From Acidobacteriota bacterium (GTDB lineage: Bacteria; Acidobacteriota; Terriglobia; Acidiferrales; UBA7541), in NCBI GenBank assembly GCA_003224135.1, contig QHYO01000239.1, forward strand, positions 1 through 14,670: a stretch of 14,670 nucleotides of DNA, given 5' to 3'. This document shows, one piece after another, positions 13,529-14,670 of the stretch. A model generated the notes under the pieces. It did not search any database and had not been told where the DNA came from. It was given only the letters and a program-made list of their open reading frames with translations. Each line of letters opens with the position of its first letter. The stretch's first letter is position 1. A program made the position numbers and the translations under genes.

Positions 13529-14335
13529 ATGAAGGCCTCTCCCGGCGACGGTGGATTGCAGATCTCTCAGTTCGATCTTTCTCGCCCGAGTGTTTTCTGG
13601 TCCCCTCACGGCGAGGTGGTCGATGACGATCCCCTCATGAAATCAGTCGAGCACAGTTTTGACGGAGAGGAAGAACACGGCCAACTCGATCATCTAATCT
13701 CGCAACTCGCTCTGTGCGCTCCCGCCTCAAATGCCAGCTTTGACGAACTCCAGAGTTTTCGCAAAATCCTCCTCGAAGCAGCTCGCGCCGTCTCCATGCG
13801 GTCCCGTTTTCTCGACCGGCTTCGCTCCTTTGCGCTCACTGACGACCTGACAGGGCTATACAACCGTCGCGGCTTCCTCATCCTTGGGCTGCAGAATCTT
13901 AAGCTGGCCAGCCGCACAGGCTATTCTCTTCTTCTCTTTTTTGTAGACATTGACCAGTTCAAGCGCATCAATGACTCTCTCGGGCACCTTGAGGGCGACG
14001 CCTTTCTCCTCTGCTGCGCCGAAATCCTCAAGAGCACGTTCCGGGACTCAGACATTATTGCGCGGATCGGCGGCGATGAGTTCGTGATCCTCGCTCAGGA
14101 GACATCAGAAAACAGCAGCGAAGCCATTTTCCACAGGCTAGAATCCGCCTTGCAGTTGCTGAACGAGAAAGTGGATTCCCCTCACAAGCTTTCTCTCAGC
14201 GTTGGCGTGGCGCGGTTTGATCCGCAAAATCCTGTTTCCCTTGGAGAGCTTCTCTCCGTTGCCGATCGCGAGATGTTCGAGCGAAAGCGCGGGCGCGTTT
14301 CTCGGGTACAGGATCAAGGCGACCGCTCTTCATGA
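13529..14335 (+). CDS. GGDEF diguanylate cyclase
   Basis: This 268-residue cytoplasmic protein joins an N-terminal region without recognised domain (1-95, acidic GEEEH at 46-50, then a helical linker FRKILLEAARAV) to a full GGDEF domain (about 100-265). Key elements: LTDDLTGLYNRRGF (103-116), FFVDIDQFKRINDSLGH with metal-binding Asp140 (137-153), the inhibitory I-site RDSD (172-175) five residues before GGDEF (181-185), and LSVGVARF. All catalytic residues are intact, so it should make c-di-GMP with product inhibition. ATG 13529 is the first start; ATG 13637 is an alternative. It lies 218 bp after the response regulator on the same strand and may be its target or a co-transcribed output of the stressosome cluster. 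No receiver domain is fused to it. Confidence 0.92.
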   Translation: MKASPGDGGLQISQFDLSRPSVFWSPHGEVVDDDPLMKSVEHSFDGEEEHGQLDHLISQLALCAPASNASFDELQSFRKILLEAARAVSMRSRFLDRLRSFALTDDLTGLYNRRGFLILGLQNLKLASRTGYSLLLFFVDIDQFKRINDSLGHLEGDAFLLCCAEILKSTFRDSDIIARIGGDEFVILAQETSENSSEAIFHRLESALQLLNEKVDSPHKLSLSVGVARFDPQNPVSLGELLSVADREMFERKRGRVSRVQDQGDRSS

Positions 14336-14378
14336 TCCATTGAATGATTGAAGGGTGACGAACCAAGGAGCTAGTTCT

Positions 14379-14382
14379 CTAG
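14379..14382. other. probable CTAG target duplication of the IS701-like element
   Basis: CTAG at 14379-14382 directly abuts the presumed IS end. IS701-family elements, as I recall, duplicate a 4-bp YTAR-type target, so CTAG here fits. A second CTAG lies at 14371-14374. Only one end of the element is in the window, so the duplication cannot be confirmed. Confidence 0.4.
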
Positions 14383-14670
14383 CAGGCTGCGGGAAAACCC
14401 CCGCGATCAGCAGTTCATATAGGCTGATGCGACGAGCCGCGGGGCCGGAAGTCGGGCGGAATTTTCTGGGTGCGTAGGTCCAGTTGACCGGCTCGAGCAG
14501 AGGGGGAAAAACGGCTTCTCTCCGCGACCAGGAAGCCGTATGCGGCGATGCACAGTGTGCCGTGATGATGAAATCCGCGCCAGCTGCGACCTTCGTAGTG
14601 GCCTAATCCCAGTTCTTGCTTCAACTCTTCATAGTCACGCTCAATGATCCAACGATGCTTGGCTAGTCTC
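14383..14670 (-). mobile_element. IS701-like insertion sequence, one end (continues beyond window)
   Basis: The element carries a minus-strand IS701-type transposase C-terminus (14415 to window end). Its outer edge is placed at CAGGCTGCGGGAAAAC (14383-14398), a typical IS terminal-repeat style sequence 17 bases past the transposase stop. GCGGG (14389-14393) and CCCGC (14400-14404) form a small hairpin at the end that could stop transcription. The edge is inferred, because the other terminal repeat is outside the window. Confidence 0.6.
14415..14670 (-). CDS. IS701-family transposase, C-terminal part (5' end outside the window)
   Basis: On the minus strand the frame is open from the window end to TGA 14415-14417. 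It reads LAKHRWIIERDYEELKQEL, then LGHYEGRSWRGFHHHGTLC and AAYGFLVAERSRFSP. These are the conserved C-terminal features of IS701/IS4-like DDE transposases: the catalytic Glu in the YEELKQELGL segment and the following GRSWRGFHHH motif. The first TTG near 14624 is not a real start, because the coding pattern continues upstream without break to the edge of the window. The C-terminal tail looks normal, so the gene is truncated only by the window. The element sits 47 bp downstream of the diguanylate cyclase gene and leaves it intact. Confidence 0.88.
   Translation of the reverse strand, partial: RLAKHRWIIERDYEELKQELGLGHYEGRSWRGFHHHGTLCIAAYGFLVAERSRFSPSARAGQLDLRTQKIPPDFRPRGSSHQPI

Noticed and set aside
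1..14670. CRISPR array, tRNA, rRNA, phage genes or toxin-antitoxin pairs
   Set aside because: I looked for spaced direct repeats, clover-leaf sequences and typical small paired genes on both strands and saw none.

Overview
The window looks like chromosomal DNA of a soil bacterium with moderate-to-high GC. My best guess is Acidobacteriota (Terriglobia/Koribacter-like). This rests on the gene mix (exported amidohydrolase, DUF4386, DUF1905 and DinB-like proteins, GH15, and an RsbR-S-T-X set tied to a histidine kinase) and on the protein style. There is no rRNA or other phylogenetic marker, so it is an inference. No tRNA, rRNA, CRISPR array or prophage is visible.

Layout. (1) Positions 1-3918, plus strand: the tail of a probable membrane protein, a DUF4386 membrane protein, an exported alpha/beta hydrolase with a TPR-like tail, an intrinsic terminator, and an exported metal-dependent amidohydrolase. 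(2) Positions 4086-5479: a divergent pair, an ArsR-type repressor (minus) and an MDR oxidoreductase (plus), sharing a short intergenic region with a strong promoter and TTCGA/TCGAA inverted repeats. The oxidoreductase is broken by an internal out-of-frame deletion. (3) Positions 5661-6961, minus strand: a DUF1905 protein and a DinB/maleylpyruvate-isomerase-like protein. (4) Positions 7348-9165: a GH15 glucoamylase/trehalase-like enzyme split by an in-frame TAG between its two domains. (5) Positions 9439-14335: a stressosome-type signalling cluster. (6) Positions 14383-14670: the end of an IS701-like insertion sequence.

The signalling cluster is the most interesting part. Its order is rsbR (RsbRD-like N-domain plus STAS), rsbS (STAS), rsbT (switch kinase), rsbX (PP2C-type phosphatase), a soluble NarL-type histidine kinase whose N-terminus resembles the RsbT-binding domain of RsbU, a NarL/LuxR response regulator, and a GGDEF diguanylate cyclase with an intact GGDEF motif and I-site. 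No sigma-B, RsbV, RsbW or RsbU phosphatase is present. The simplest reading is that RsbT released from the stressosome docks on the histidine kinase, so the stress signal leaves through phosphorelay and c-di-GMP. A comparable link between RsbRSTX and two-component/GGDEF genes is known from Vibrio, so the general theme is not new; the domain solution here may be.

Two oddities affect that module. rsbS lacks about 22 internal codons, with a frame change, although the family-typical C-terminus follows in another frame. RsbR has Pro and Val where B. subtilis RsbRA has its two phosphorylated threonines. Counting the oxidoreductase and the GH15 gene, three genes within about 6 kb are interrupted. 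This suggests either local gene decay or sequence/assembly error, and raw reads would decide.
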